64,000 nt of DNA from Xenopus tropicalis (Eukaryota; Chordata; Amphibia; Anura; Pipidae): NCBI RefSeq assembly GCF_000004195.4, contig NC_030679.2, positions 36,507,712 through 36,571,711 on the forward strand. Direction: 5' to 3'. Of this stretch, positions 35,185-46,789 are shown piece after piece; position 1 is the first letter of the stretch; each line of letters opens with the position of its first letter. Below the pieces are notes generated by a model. The model was not told the origin of the DNA, did no database searches, and worked only from the letters and a program-made list of their open reading frames with translations. The translations under genes and the position numbers were made by a program.

Positions 35185-35582
35185 TTAAAGCGGTTGTTCA
35201 CCTTTAAATTAACTTTCAGGATGTTGCTGACAGTGCTATTCTGAATCAATTTGTGATTGGTCTTCATTTTTTATTATTTGTGGTTTCTGAATTATTTAGC
35301 TTTTTATTCAGCAACTTATCCAGTTTGGAATTTAAGCAGCTATAAGGTTGGTAGGGTCCAATTTAGGAACAATAACAAAAAGGAACAATAACAATAAAAA
35401 GGAACAATAACAATACTATTATAGCCTCAATGTGCTATAATTGTTTTGCCGCCAGGGTCAGTGACCCCTTTTGAAAGCTAAAAGGAGTCAGAAAAGGAAA
35501 GCAGATAATTCAAGAATGATAAAAAATGAAAACCAAGTTGCTAAGAACTGACCATTCTATAAAATACTAAAGATACTAAAGA
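35185..35582. mobile_element. T2-type (Kolobok-like) MITE, 3' end lost
   Basis: Begins TTAAAGCGGTTGTTCACC, followed by ATTAACTTTCAGGATG, TTATTTAGCTTTTTATTCAG and GTCAGTGACCCC, landmarks of a very abundant Xenopus MITE. A 16-bp GGAACAATAACAA motif is triplicated at about 35362-35412. The right end (…AAAGGTGAAC…TTAA) is missing; the sequence runs into the Harbinger-like pair at 35586. Confidence 0.75.
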
Positions 35583-35585
35583 TTA

Positions 35586-35771
35586 GGGTGAAGACACACT
35601 GGGCTACTAGTAGCAGCTACTTTTACATGGCTACTAAACTCCAGAAAATAATAGTAAGAATTGCCTCTGCTAGAACACACATAGAGACAATTATCAGTAA
35701 ATGATCAGCATTGTCTTTTTTAGTAGCCACGACAAGTAGCTGCTACTAGTAGCTCTGTGTGTCTTCACCCT
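35586..35771. mobile_element. hairpin MITE with GGGTGAAGACACAC ends
   Basis: Ends GGGTGAAGACACAC (35586) and GTGTGTCTTCACCC (to about 35770), with subterminal TACTAGTAGCAGCTAC / GTAGCTGCTACTAGTA inverted repeats. TTA flanks both sides (35583-35585, 35772-35774). Harbinger-like by duplication length. It abuts the next MITE. Confidence 0.7.
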
Positions 35772-35774
35772 TTA

Positions 35775-35983
35775 GGGCTCTGGCACACGGGGAGATTAGT
35801 CGCCCGCGACAAAACTCCCTGTTCGCGGGAGACTAATCTCCCCGAGTTGCCTTCACCTGCCATCCCACCGGCGACTTACATTTTCGCCGGTGGGATAGCA
35901 GGTGAAGGTAACTCGGGGAGATTAGTCGCCCGCAAACAGGGAGTTTTGTCGCGGGCGACTAATCTCCCCGTGTGCCAGAGCCC
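35775..35983. mobile_element. GGGCTCTGGCACACGG hairpin MITE
   Basis: Near-perfect palindrome of 209 bp starting GGGCTCTGGCACACGGGGAG and ending in its inverse. TTA on both sides (35772-35774, 35984-35986). Same family as 13381, 24950 and 57734. It is the shortest and cleanest copy here. Confidence 0.85.
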
Positions 35984-36737
35984 TTATAAGAAGGAAACTG
36001 TCTATTCTGGTCTATGAAATCTAGAATTGAATATGGAGATAACTTTTTCTCATAGATTTGTATGTGTACCAATGTAAACACTTAATCAATCAGAGGCAAA
36101 TTTTTACAAAACCATTCACTGGCTACAGTACATTTGTACCGTACCGCTGAACTGATAGGGTTGGAAGAGGGCTGATTTTTATATAATTACAACAGAAGAT
36201 ACAAAAGAAGATATTTTATTATTTATATTATTAAAAGCCTATTTTTGCCCAGTTCTTGGACCAACAGATACATTCCTTTTAACTTTGTATTTTGGGCCCA
36301 AATCAGTTTGGTGAGAAAAATGTATCGTTTAAGCAAGTTCCCAATTTCTGCATAGATATCTCTGTTTTGAGATAAACCATTGGGTATCATAATCTTTTCC
36401 ACATTTAATTTAATTTGGTCCATGTGCTGGTCCCATTAACGGATAGTGTGATGGACATTCCAATCTAATATCAAGCTATATTACATTATGTGTCTCGTTC
36501 TGGACATGGTTGCATGTTTTGTGGGGAGAATGAAAGGAGCGATACAGTGCAGGAAGTGTTGCTTGCTTGGCTGTCGGATATTGTTTAACAGTGAAGGAGT
36601 GCAAAATGGACCTGATAAATAGTAAACAAAAAAAAAGAATGATACAAAATTAGAAACCTTATCTGCTTGTTCCACGGATACTTTCTAGTCAAAGAGGGCC
36701 TTTAGGTGCCCCAGCACAACTGCCCTCTCCCTAATGG

Positions 36738-37878
36738 GATATTGTGTGACAGAAGTAGCATACTCTAACTGCCTCCTGGCTATCATCTAACTGCCTCCTG
36801 GCTATCTCCAATTGGATGAACCAACGCCACCTCAAACTGAACCTAACAAAAACTGAACTAATGATCTTTCCGCCTAAGCCTGGTCCTACCCCCCCCTTTT
36901 CTATCTCTATTGATGGCACCCTCATCAACCCTGTCGATTCAGCGCGTTGTTTGGGGGTGATCTTTGACTCTAGTCTCTCCTTTTCTAACCACATTAACTC
37001 CACTGTCAAAACCTGTCACTTTTTCTTACGCAATATTGCTAAAATCCGTCCCTGTCTCTCTACTGCAACAGCCAGGCTGCTCATGCATGCTCTCATCCTA
37101 TCCCGACTTGACTACTGCAACCTGCTATTAACCGGCCTCCCTAACTCCCATCTTTCCCCCCTACAGTCTATATTAAATACTGCTGCCAGAATTCTCCTCC
37201 TCTCATCCAGGAGAGTTCAGGCCTTTCCCCTGCTAAAGTCCCTATCGTGGCTTCCTATTAAACAAAGAATATCCTACAAAGTTCTTCTCTTAACCTTCAA
37301 AGCCCTCCATTCCTCTGCTCCCCACTACATCTCTTCCCTTGTGTCTCCGTACGTTCCTGGCCGACTCCTTCGTTCCTCGCAGAGCAACCGTTTGGTTGCG
37401 CCCCCCACTACTACTGCGGTTTCCCTCCTTAAACCCTTCTGCCTTGCTGCCCCTTACATTTGGAATGCCCTCCCTGATTTCCTCCAGAGAGAATCCTCCC
37501 CCAGTCTTTTTAAAACCAAACTTAAAGACTACCTTTTGGAGCACTCGCCCAGCACCTGATCTGGGAAATAGCACTTATATTGTAGTGTCACCCACTGTGA
37601 CCTACAGCACTTATATTTGCCTATTTGTGTCTGTAAGTTACCCTCCCATATAGATTGTAAGCTCTACGGGGCAGGGACCTCCATCCTCTTGTGTCTTTGA
37701 CTCTTAACTTATTGCAACTGTAACTGTATCTTGTATTTATTTGTATTTATTGTTATACTTTGTATTTATCTTTTATTTTATTAACCCCCTGTTTGTATTA
37801 ATGTATTCTACTGTACAGCGCTGCGTACATAAGTAGCGCTTTATAAATAAAATTATATATACATACATACATACATAC
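36738..37878 (+). mobile_element. CR1/L2-clade LINE, 5'-truncated copy with 3' UTR
   Basis: Carries the reverse-transcriptase C-terminal ORF (36816-37559), then a 3' UTR of about 290 bp with a GATTGTAAGCTCTACGGGG motif (about 37652) and a GCGCTTTATAAATAAA end, finishing in a TATATACATACATAC microsatellite tail (37852-37878). Microsatellite-like 3' ends are typical of CR1/L2 non-LTR elements. The 5' end is truncated within the RT domain: the YADD box is missing. A 22-bp tandem duplication (36769-36812, CTAACTGCCTCCTGGCTATC) sits at the start of the recognisable coding match and shifts the upstream frame. Confidence 0.8.
36816..37559 (+). CDS. LINE ORF2 fragment: RT thumb/C-terminal region
   Basis: 247 uninterrupted codons; the reading frame continues a little upstream without the ATG being a true start. 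Landmarks: HLKLNLTKTELM (about residues 5-16), ARCLGVIFDSSLSFSNHI (42-59), RLLMHALILSRLDYCNLLL (86-104), LSWLPIKQRISYKVLLLTFK (141-160), and the terminal WNALPDFLQ ... LFKTKLKDYLLE. This order is that of CR1/L2/Rex1-type LINE ORF2 after the palm domain. The catalytic YADD motif and the endonuclease are absent, so it cannot be functional alone. The lack of stops suggests a fairly young insertion. Confidence 0.85.
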   Translation: MNQRHLKLNLTKTELMIFPPKPGPTPPFSISIDGTLINPVDSARCLGVIFDSSLSFSNHINSTVKTCHFFLRNIAKIRPCLSTATARLLMHALILSRLDYCNLLLTGLPNSHLSPLQSILNTAARILLLSSRRVQAFPLLKSLSWLPIKQRISYKVLLLTFKALHSSAPHYISSLVSPYVPGRLLRSSQSNRLVAPPTTTAVSLLKPFCLAAPYIWNALPDFLQRESSPSLFKTKLKDYLLEHSPST

Positions 37879-39548
37879 TTTAAGCAATATATTGAATGAA
37901 ATACTAAACCCTTTATGACAAGTAGAGTGCGGTCTTCTTTGCATGTAAAAGTGTATGCCTGCACCTTTTTATTTAGACTTGGGCCAGAGGGATCAGAGGA
38001 AGATGTATGTAAAGGGGACAGGGAATGAATAGTTCAGTGAAATATCTAGTGGACCCTGTCTTGTAACGGGGGGCCCTAAATAAACCAACATTGCTAATAA
38101 ATGTGTAATACTGGCCCCAATCTTGGCCTGTGGTTTTTTAGTAAGCAATGAAAGACCAGCAAGTCCAGCTCTATTTTTCCTCCAAATTTTTAATTTTCAA
38201 CTTCAGTGTGGCGAAGGCACTTTCAGAGGAAGTCTTTTTTTAAAAAAATTGGCACTCATATTTTTGTTATGCCATAATCCTTAATTTACATGCTTTGCCT
38301 TTTTCTCCCCTGCTATAACTGTTATTCCCGGCCATACATATGGCACAAGGGGTCTTCACACTACCCTTAGATGTCTAAGAGCTGTTATAATCTCTAGTGA
38401 CAGCCACATCCCTTGTGGCATTAGATACAACACAGTATAAAGCAAAGAGGGTCAGTCCTCCCAAGATGGTATCTAAATGGGTGGGACACCTCTAAGTCTT
38501 TATTGGCACATTAAAAGTAGCTGTAGAGTGTTTTCTCTGGGTCAGGATTTATGTTTTTGCTGTTTGTTTATGTAGACTCAGCAATAAACGCTCTGCCCAT
38601 GCTATACAGGCAGTTGTGTTAGGCAACAAAGTGCTGCTTGTTTTGTTCATTTAGGTTTACTTGTATCTGTTTGCTTTGTTTAAATCCAGTGTGCAAGTGC
38701 TCAGCTGCTATTGCCCCCATAAACAAAATCGGGCAGCCCTTAACCGGCTTCCAACAAAAGATGTTTGTGTATCTCCTGAGGGCCACAGTCCGAACACAAC
38801 TGCTGAAGATTAAGCGCTGCATTCCTAATTTATGCAGGTCAGGGAAAGTTTGACTTCTATCACTCAATAAGCAGAGAACAGATAAGTGCTTTTGCATTTA
38901 AAGTCTTATGCTGGTATATGCTTCAGAATTCATGTTGACAAATTATATTGCAGAGATGTATATATCGGCATCTATATACATACTGGGGCATATTCTTGCA
39001 GCCTGAGGCACCATTACCTACATCTCCCTCATTGTGTCTCTCATTCTTCTAGCTCTGGCCATCTCTGTTTATTGCAGAACTTGAGAATGGATTGTAAACC
39101 GATGATCACATTTATCTTTCTTCTTTTTTGCATGTGGCAGTTTGGCTAACATAGAACTTTGCTGCCTGAGGCATGAGAGGCAGTCACAACACTATGTTAA
39201 TGTGTTGTTTAAAATGTTATTATTTCAACATTGTCTGTGTGCATAACTAAGCTGACCCCGTAGTTTACACTGCATGTAATATCAGTCATTTGTACTGTAA
39301 ATTCCAAAATCAGGGTTTGGTATATTCTATGGGGCTGTAGGGCCTAGAGTTAACACCATACTAAAACCTGTTTCTCTGACCCCCATTACATGCTGATGTA
39401 GGTCATTATTTAATTAAAAGATTTTCTGTTGACTGATCAAATCAGAGTTTGATCGCTTAAAATAGTCATGCTAGGAGAGTGTTGAACTAGATCTTCTAGG
39501 CCCACCAGAGAACCTGACAACAAGGGCCCACTCTCATAACAGTTAGAT
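37879..39548. other. non-coding flank
   Basis: No repeat family or coding match recognised. Confidence 0.35.
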
Positions 39549-39551
39549 GTA

Positions 39552-39984
39552 GGGGCAGATTTATTAAAGTACAATTGGTCCGAATCTGACTTTTTCTTTC
39601 CTTTGCATATTTTCGCAGATTTTTTCACTAATTTGTGCAACAAAATTGTATTGCCGCGCTAAGTACGAGAGTTTTGGATTCATTCAAGCTTCGGTATCAT
39701 AACTTTCCTTTGGCCAGTTTGGATCTGCAGAGTGCCATTGAGTCCTATGGGAGGCTTCCAAAATCATGCACTAAAGGATCAAAGTCAGAAAGGTTTTCCC
39801 GCCATTTACGATCGTTCGGATACGAAAATTTAGAGACTTTTGGATCGCCAATACGATATTATTGTGACTAATACGATTTTTTTGTAAGCATTTTCGTGAT
39901 ATTTGCGATCATCAGAAATTATCGTATCCAATCCGAAATTCACCCATTTTGGGATTTGAACTCGTACTTTGATGAATGTGCCCC
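39552..39984. mobile_element. GGGGCAGATTTATTAAAG hairpin MITE
   Basis: Ends GGGGCAGATTTATTAAAG and CTTTGATGAATGTGCCCC, flanked by GTA (39549-39551, 39985-39987). Length is 433 bp. Related in end motif to the GGGGCTGATTTACTAA family, but with a different interior and lower arm identity. Confidence 0.7.
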
Positions 39985-40125
39985 GTAGATAGTGCTAAAT
40001 ATTATAGACATTTATTTGTCCTATGGTGCAAATATAAAAAGGCTTATGGGGATTGTTATTGGCTAGGTGCCTCCAAAAGATCCTGGTACTTTGGCAGACT
40101 CTGTTCTAGGGCTCCAGTATTCTTC

Positions 40126-40325
40126 TACAGGTTTCGGACCCCTTATCCAGAAAACCCATTATCCAGAAAGTTCTGATTACAGAAAGGCCATGTCCCATAG
40201 ACTCCATTTTAATGTTTAAATGATTTGTTTGGTAGACTTAAGACAGGAGATCCAAATTACGGAAAGATCCTTATCCGGAAAACCCCAGTTCCTGATCATT
40301 GTGGATAATGGGTCCCATACCTGTA
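40126..40325. mobile_element. TACAGGTATGGGA MITE, internally deleted
   Basis: TACAGGTTTCGGACCCCTTA start, CATAGACTCCATTTTAATG, ATTACGGAAAGATCCTTATC, end GGGTCCCATACCTGTA (40310-40325). Confidence 0.65.
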
Positions 40326-43300
40326 GTTTGGTTGAAAACAAATGCACTCCTTGCCAGAACACTAACGTACACCTGATAATGCCTGCCAGTATGACCTAGG
40401 GGCCTCCAGTAATTAATCAACAATCCAGGTTTTGTCACAAATATATATTATTCTATATTTATTCCAGTTTTTAGTGCTTTTGGAAAAATGAACATGGAAA
40501 GGAAACACATCAAATTATTTGTCATGTTACCAGTGATGCCAACCCTATTTGGGAGGGTGACTTGGCAAAGCCCTGACCATGGCCATTATTATTAGAATTA
40601 ACATGTAATTCACACATATTCACCACCTTGTACAATAAATGGGGGTATAGTTTGAACATACAGATTACATATAAGAAGAAATTATACAGGTTAAAAGAGT
40701 GCCTTGCCCAAATGAGCTTACAATCATGCCCCTATTCGGGCCCCACTCTGCCAGTTTTCGGAGATACTTTGTGTGTTTTTCTAAACAGGGGTTAATTGTA
40801 ATTTGGGTGGAGGGAGCATATGACTTGACTATTATTGTAGGTAGCAGGGTGGGGGGTTTTCAAGCAGGGTGATTACAGAATAATCTGTAAATGAATTTAA
40901 CAAAAATGATGCCAAATTTCTGCTATGTGTCTAGGGTCTTCATAATCACTTAATCCTGCAAACAATAAATATTGAGTTGACACCTTTAGGCTAAATCATA
41001 TTAAGCTTTGGCTTCGCTTCTCTCTGCCTGCCTACAAAATGCAGAAGTGTAGCCAATTGTTAATGTGACTTTAGCCTTAAGCTATTTCTATAAAGTTTTG
41101 TTTGTCTTCCACCTGTGTATCCGTGTACATGTCATCAACCTTAAAGTCTACACCTATTGCAGTTAGATCTCCTGCTTGTGCCTGTGCCAAGAACAGACAC
41201 GAAGGGTGATCACGCATATTTCAAGTGATGTTTGTGGAGGAAATAGCCACAGTGAAATAAGGCAAGTAAAGCCTACTTATTAAGGGATTGGTGGCTTGTT
41301 TTACAGGGTGGATTGCAAAAGAATTGAGGCTAAAGTGGGAAACCCCCAAAGTACTTTTTAAACTATTATTTGTCAACTCAGTTTTCATTATGGTCTGGGA
41401 TAGATGATGCAAGGTTGGAACCATGTCTCAGAAGGCACTTTACCGGGGATGGCAAAAGGATGAGCTGCTCCAGTTGTGAAGTGGAACCCTAGAGCTACCA
41501 CTCCAGACTAGGCAGTAGCTACAGGGTTTCCTGGGCAGATAGCCACAGTTCAATTGCACCAAAAGAATAGAGTGCACATGTCACTTGCAAGCCGAACACA
41601 GAAAATGATGCTAGAAGACTTCAATGTAAGCCAAAGTCCTGCTCTTGAGGTCTACTGTTCATCAGCTGAAGACCTACTGCTAGATTGCCATCAGCCACAA
41701 GTCCATTTCCCACTCTGACAGAGAAAAAAAGCAACTCCTGTGTGTACTAGTTGCACAGCTGCACAATGAACTTTAACTCATGGGACTGTGTTTGTATAAA
41801 ATAGTAATAAATACAATGTATTTTTGTGGAATGTAATCAATATGCCTAAACAGATACAGAGCCTAAGATGAAGGCATGCTGATAGCAGATGTTCTATCTG
41901 AAGTACATTTCTGAATAAAAAAATGTTATATATGGCCAGAAATTTAAAATACATAGAGCAATATAAGTCAAGGGTTTAGTAGGATTGTAACAAGTAAATG
42001 CTAGAGGGATATAAATGGCATTTGACCTGGGCTCATTTTGAGTATTGAAAATCCCAGTGGATCGGTGTGGGAATGCAGATATGTATATGTTAACTGTGAC
42101 ATTCCAGAACTCAGTTCTGCTGCAGTTGTGGTTGTGCAAAAATGGACAAAGGTATTGTGTGCATTGACACCATTCATTAGAGGTACTTGCACCTAAACAT
42201 GTGCTTTGCACCAATGCCTATGTGCCCACCCAGTCTGTTGTGATAAATGATGCTCACAAGTGTTGGAACCCTTGAGCTCCTGCCACCGCTAAGGTGGTGC
42301 TTATTCCGGGGTTCCTACTGTGGGCTGTCAGTATGTGCTCCAGACTTGTGCCAAAAGAATCACATTTTAGTGCTAAGAACTGGTTAATTTATGAAAACCC
42401 CACCTTGAAAAACTTCACTGCAACTGTGTCAAATTTGGTAAATGCATTCATGCAGAAATGCTGCATTCTGAGTAAAATACATGGGAAAATGCATGTGAAA
42501 TTGCACTAAGTTTATTAGTAGCCCTCCAATAAAATTAAATAAGCTGCTTCCAGATGTACTGTATCTACACAGGGCACATCAGTGTACATGTATGAATGCT
42601 TGAGGCTTGGTCTTTATGCTCACTAATCTTTAATTTATTTTAGACTAGTAAATTATGCTGTTTGTGGTCTTGGGATCCAGCCAAATTCCATGTCCTCTAA
42701 ACACATGCAGCTCCACATTAATCATGCATGAAGCTTATTCTATAGTCCTAATAGTAAATGTGGAGGAAGAGCGCTCATAGATATATAAAGCAGATGTCAT
42801 ACTAATTATTCAAATAAGTTATGAGGGGAGTCAATATTATGGTCACCTCCTGATGACAAGTTAAAAACACCGGCAGAGAATACGCCACGTGTGCCATGAG
42901 CCTTTCAGTCTCTGTTAGCTGCATATAAACTGTCAGTTCTTACCAACTTTTGGTGTTCCATTAGGTTCTTAAATAATTCAGTTGCAAGGGTCCCATTGTT
43001 AAACACCTGACTGTAGTGATTTATGCAATAGTTTTATGTTATGTATTGATACAATACATCAGAAATAGGTTGGTAAGTTACTTCCCATTTGCTGCACCTT
43101 GCATCTGAGCTGTGTATTTATGTTTATGTTATTATAACACATTAAGTGTCACAAGAAGCTGGGAATGGCATTTCAACAGCTCAAGTGCTGCAAATTGCAC
43201 ATTCCCTTATTAGAATTGAGTCATGGTAAATACCATGACAAGCTACTGCCAACCAATTATACAGAGTGAGTGGTTCTGTCTCTGCAGAGTTATACAAGTG

Positions 43301-43895
43301 ACACAACTGATCTCTCTCTTTCTCTTTCTCATGACTTGCTTTCATGAATAGAAGGAAAGGTCAATTTGTTATTGCACTTGATCCCATTCTCTCATTATTG
43401 TGAATTTTCCTCTGCATTCAAACAAATGAGATCACACGTGAAGCAACACAAGGCGTAGATATTCTAAGGAGGCTTAAAGCGATTAGTCATGGCACAATGG
43501 GGGGAGCTGTGTCGTCAGCTTGTGCGGGTATTTGTATATACGGAAAACTAAACTGACTAACAGTGTATGATGCTCTTGTATTTATGGGGGTTTGTCACAA
43601 TGGTAAATATTTACTTTATTTCTTGCCCTTAAAGGAAAATAGATCAATAAAAGCCATAGGCTGCATCTGACTCTTGTTTTTTGGTAATATTCTTCTGCTT
43701 TCTGCTGCATGGATGAATTTATTCAGTCCTGGCAAGTTATACAATAGCCTTACAGGCCCAAAGCAGATTCAGCAGATCTCAGAACAGGATGTAATGAATG
43801 CAAAATCTACACCAAAGCATTGCTTTCACCTAAGAAGCCAATACTGTCTGAAATATTGAACATTATCTTAAATGAGTATTTACTTGCTACACTAG

Positions 43896-43898
<3 letters not shown>
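40326..43898. other. non-coding flank with LINE-like tail fragment
   Basis: CACCTTGTACAATAAATGGG and AATGAGCTTACAATC (40622-40725) look like an old LINE 3' fragment. The remainder is unassigned. Confidence 0.35.

Positions 43899-43928
<30 letters not shown>
43899..43928. repeat. (TA)n microsatellite
   Basis: About 15 TA units before AAAAGAGGTTTTATTGTG, at the edge of the direct-repeat cluster at 43939-44645. Confidence 0.9.
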
Positions 43929-43933
<5 letters not shown>

Positions 43934-43938
43934 GGTTT

Positions 43939-44645
43939 TATTGTGTCCGTATAATACCCAGTGACCTTTACATTTGAGAGGGACAACATTTTTCAGTCAG
44001 TGCATCCTAGCATAATATAGCAGGACACTGTAAGTAATTGCTAAGGATATATCTTTTTTGTGCAAAACAGAAGGAATTCTGGTAAGGAAGTCCAGGGTTG
44101 GGCCTAACATTTTTATTTACATGGGATACCCCCAAGACTGAGCCTTACCCACTGGGTTTTAAAGCACAGCCAGTCAATATGCTAACTGGCTTCCTAACTG
44201 CAGACCAGTTTTGCCCCATTGGGGCTCATAAGGGCAGGATTTCCAATCAGTATATGTAGAACCAGGGAAGTGAGTATATGTAGAACCAGGGAAGTGGATC
44301 CACTAGAAAAGAGTTTTGGTTGAGGAGACTCTTCTTTTGTATACAAAGCAGATAGAATTCTGGAAAGTACCAGTAAGTCCAGGATTGCTCCTAAATTTTT
44401 TTCACATGTAATACCCTTGACTAAGCTTTACCCACTAGGTTTCAAAGCACAACCAGGGCAGTATACTGATTGCACTCCCAACTGCAGTCTGGTTCTCCCC
44501 CCCACCCCAATAAGGGTAAAACCTGACTGCAGTTGGGAGTGCAATCAGCATATTGCACTATATTTTAAGCACAGCCAGGGCAGTATGCTGATTATACAAC
44601 CAAGTGCAGTCCAGTTTTGTCCTGGGGCAGGGTTTTCCAAAAACA
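43939..44645 (-). mobile_element. direct-repeat cluster, Penelope-like terminal repeat candidate
   Basis: Two diverged direct copies about 280 bp apart: one from about 44050 (GGAATTCTGGTAAGGAAGTC...) to 44250, one from about 44350 (AGAATTCTGGAAAGTACCAG...) to 44522. A third partial copy lies at 44567-44640. Each includes AAAGCACA(G/A)CCAG and GCAGTC(C/T)(A/G)GTT. The first copy holds a decayed hammerhead-like motif (44203-44232). Flanked by (TA)n at 43899-43928 and 44648-44663. Confidence 0.35.
44203..44232 (-). ncRNA. decayed hammerhead-like motif
   Basis: Minus strand: CTTATGA (one change from CTGATGA), perfect stem II GCCCC-AAT-GGGGC directly attached, then AAAAC (GAAAC with one change), then TGGTC. 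Two invariant core bases are altered, so it should be inactive. The stem II pairing argues that it descends from a real hammerhead. Confidence 0.35.
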
Positions 44646-44663
44646 CTGATATATATATATATA

Positions 44664-46668
44664 TCTTGACTTTCAGTGGAAAAAAAGTATTTTCCCTAAA
44701 TCTCACTCTAATTTATTTCACACTAATCCTACCTCCCTGTCACTGCTCTGGGCCCTGAGCAGGACAGGCCACCCCAAGATTTGGGAACCATTTTCCTACA
44801 GTGTCAGGATAGGCAACACCACATGGTTCTTCCAAAACAAGCTAATCTATAAATTGAAAAAGAATTATTTTGAAAGTATTCAGAATAGAGATTAGTCACT
44901 TAATCTCATACATTAGGAAAAGAAATCCTAATGCAAACAAATACTGCACATCTAAAGAAAAAAACACCAAAACAAATCTCCAAAACTCAAATGGATTTTT
45001 AGCAAAAAAGGTAAAATTTTCCAAAATATAATCTAAAATACAATCATGGTGGGAAGGTTATTAGTTCTCGGGAGCCATGCCTAGACTGGCAATCTGTTTA
45101 TAATCAGGCTGCAGTACATTGCCATAGACAACCACTATCTATTGGGCCTGCAAAGGGCTGAAAGGGCCGCTTTATACTTGAAATGCCAGGGCCTTGTGTG
45201 AATCTCACTTTGGACATTAAATACTAAAGATAAAAAGCAATAATGTGCATACTGATGACCTGATGCAGATTATAAAGTGTGCCATTAGTGGCTGGTAAAG
45301 GCACTAAATATTCACCTTTTATTCTACCAGGTGGAAACCTGTATCTGTGACTTACAGCCTTGGTGTTAATGTAGCAGTATATGCAGTACAAATGTTACAG
45401 TACATTTTGGAGCAGATTTCATAAAAGTCAGCATGTGAAATGGTGCGGATAATTGGGCTATCCCAAGCTGCTGAGAAGCTAACAAGAGTATTTCAGCACA
45501 CTTTATCCAATGCGCAGTATTAATTACATCAGTACTGGAAACTCTCAACGTACAACTGTGAATTACAGCCTTCCAGTTAAGCAACTCGGAATGTAGTTCT
45601 GGTGTCTCAGGAATCTTGGCCTCCTGAGATATTTTTTTAATTTTATATACATCAGTGACCTTTCTAGTAGTACAAAGGCCCTGTAATTAATCATGTTAGT
45701 TTAAATCCTTGTCAGGGCTACATGTTATTTCACCCTGCCTAAGCATACATGATTAGCATATGCAAGATATCCAAACAAGAGAATGGGAGAGAGTAGAAAC
45801 AAAAGCCAAACAGGCTGGGAAAGAGAAGCGCACAACAGATGACCTCTGGCTATAATTTTCTTTATTGAAAGGTACATCATGCATATAAAAAAAGCTTTAT
45901 GCAGAAAAGCAATGGATAAAATAGCAATGTTGGGAAAAGTCCACTTGACTTCAGTTGAGTGTTTCTCATTTTGGAAAAGTACTTTGTGGTAATGTGGCTC
46001 CCGGCATAAGCATAAGCAGCAGTCTTGTCAAGCTTTATAACTGTGACTTATTTTATCAATAAGAAAGTGTGAACTGCAAGAGTCAAAGATCATCTGTCAG
46101 AGAAAGAAGCAGAATTTATACTAATTCAATACTAGGCAGAAAAGAATGTTACAAAAGGCAGAAAGTGTGCTGTCCCATGTAAGAGCCAAACTAACTGAAA
46201 TCTTCTCTTCTAGGTCCCACAGATGATCCGTATAAATCCATATAAATTTCTTTCTTGGAACACTTGTAGAACACGTTCACATTCACTTATACCTGGAATT
46301 TTACCTCTCTGAAATCCAGCAGACCTGGCCTTTTTGCTTAAAAAACTGGGAACTGGGATTGACAGCGCAGTGCCTCCGCTTAGTGGATTTCCAATAGGAA
46401 AATAAAACACACAAAGCTTTGCAGCAAACAAATATAAACTTTATGTGGACACAGAACAAAGACAACAGAATTTAATTTAAACAGTGATCTGGCCCAAAGT
46501 CTCCTTGAACAAAAGCAGTTGCTCTCATGTAGTAGGCATGACCTGTCCTCACACAGGGGCCACATACTTACAAGGCTGGCAAAAGGGATCCTCAGGCAGC
46601 AGGGCAGGGCACAGGATGGCTCTTTCTGGTTCTCAAGGCCTTTCCTCCAAGCCAAGTACATTACAGCT
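44664..46668. other. non-coding; possible unclassified retroelement fragment
   Basis: 46200-46560 has longer minus-strand ORFs (73 and 93 codons) without motifs. Confidence 0.3.
45085..45195. repeat. fragment of the AGACTGGCAATCTG repeat
   Basis: AGACTGGCAATCTGTTTATA then CATTGCCATAGACAACCAC and TATTGGGCCTGCAAAGGGC; diverged. Confidence 0.4.
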
Positions 46669-46724
46669 TATGGCAAAGATACAGTGGATAAATATATATA
46701 TTTATCCACTGTATCTTTGCCATA
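46669..46724. repeat. 56-bp perfect palindrome without spacer
   Basis: TATGGCAAAGATACAGTGGA runs into an ATAAATATATATATTTAT centre and then the exact inverse. 28-bp arms with no mismatch. It would form a hairpin in either strand or a cruciform. It is not flanked by a recognisable target duplication. Confidence 0.9.
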
Positions 46725-46789
46725 TAGGTTGAATATAGGTTCAACTCCACAGCCAGCTTAAGAGCTAAACTACATGGGAGATTCTGTAA

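Noticed and set aside
43985..44035. CTGACTGAAAAATGTTGTCC on the minus strand as another hammerhead
   Set aside because: No CTGANGA box or stem II hairpin in the right order, though AATAAA lies downstream.
46210..46661. Possible retroviral or LTR fragment suggested by two longer minus ORFs
   Set aside because: No protease, RT, primer-binding site or LTR-like TG...CA ends could be identified.
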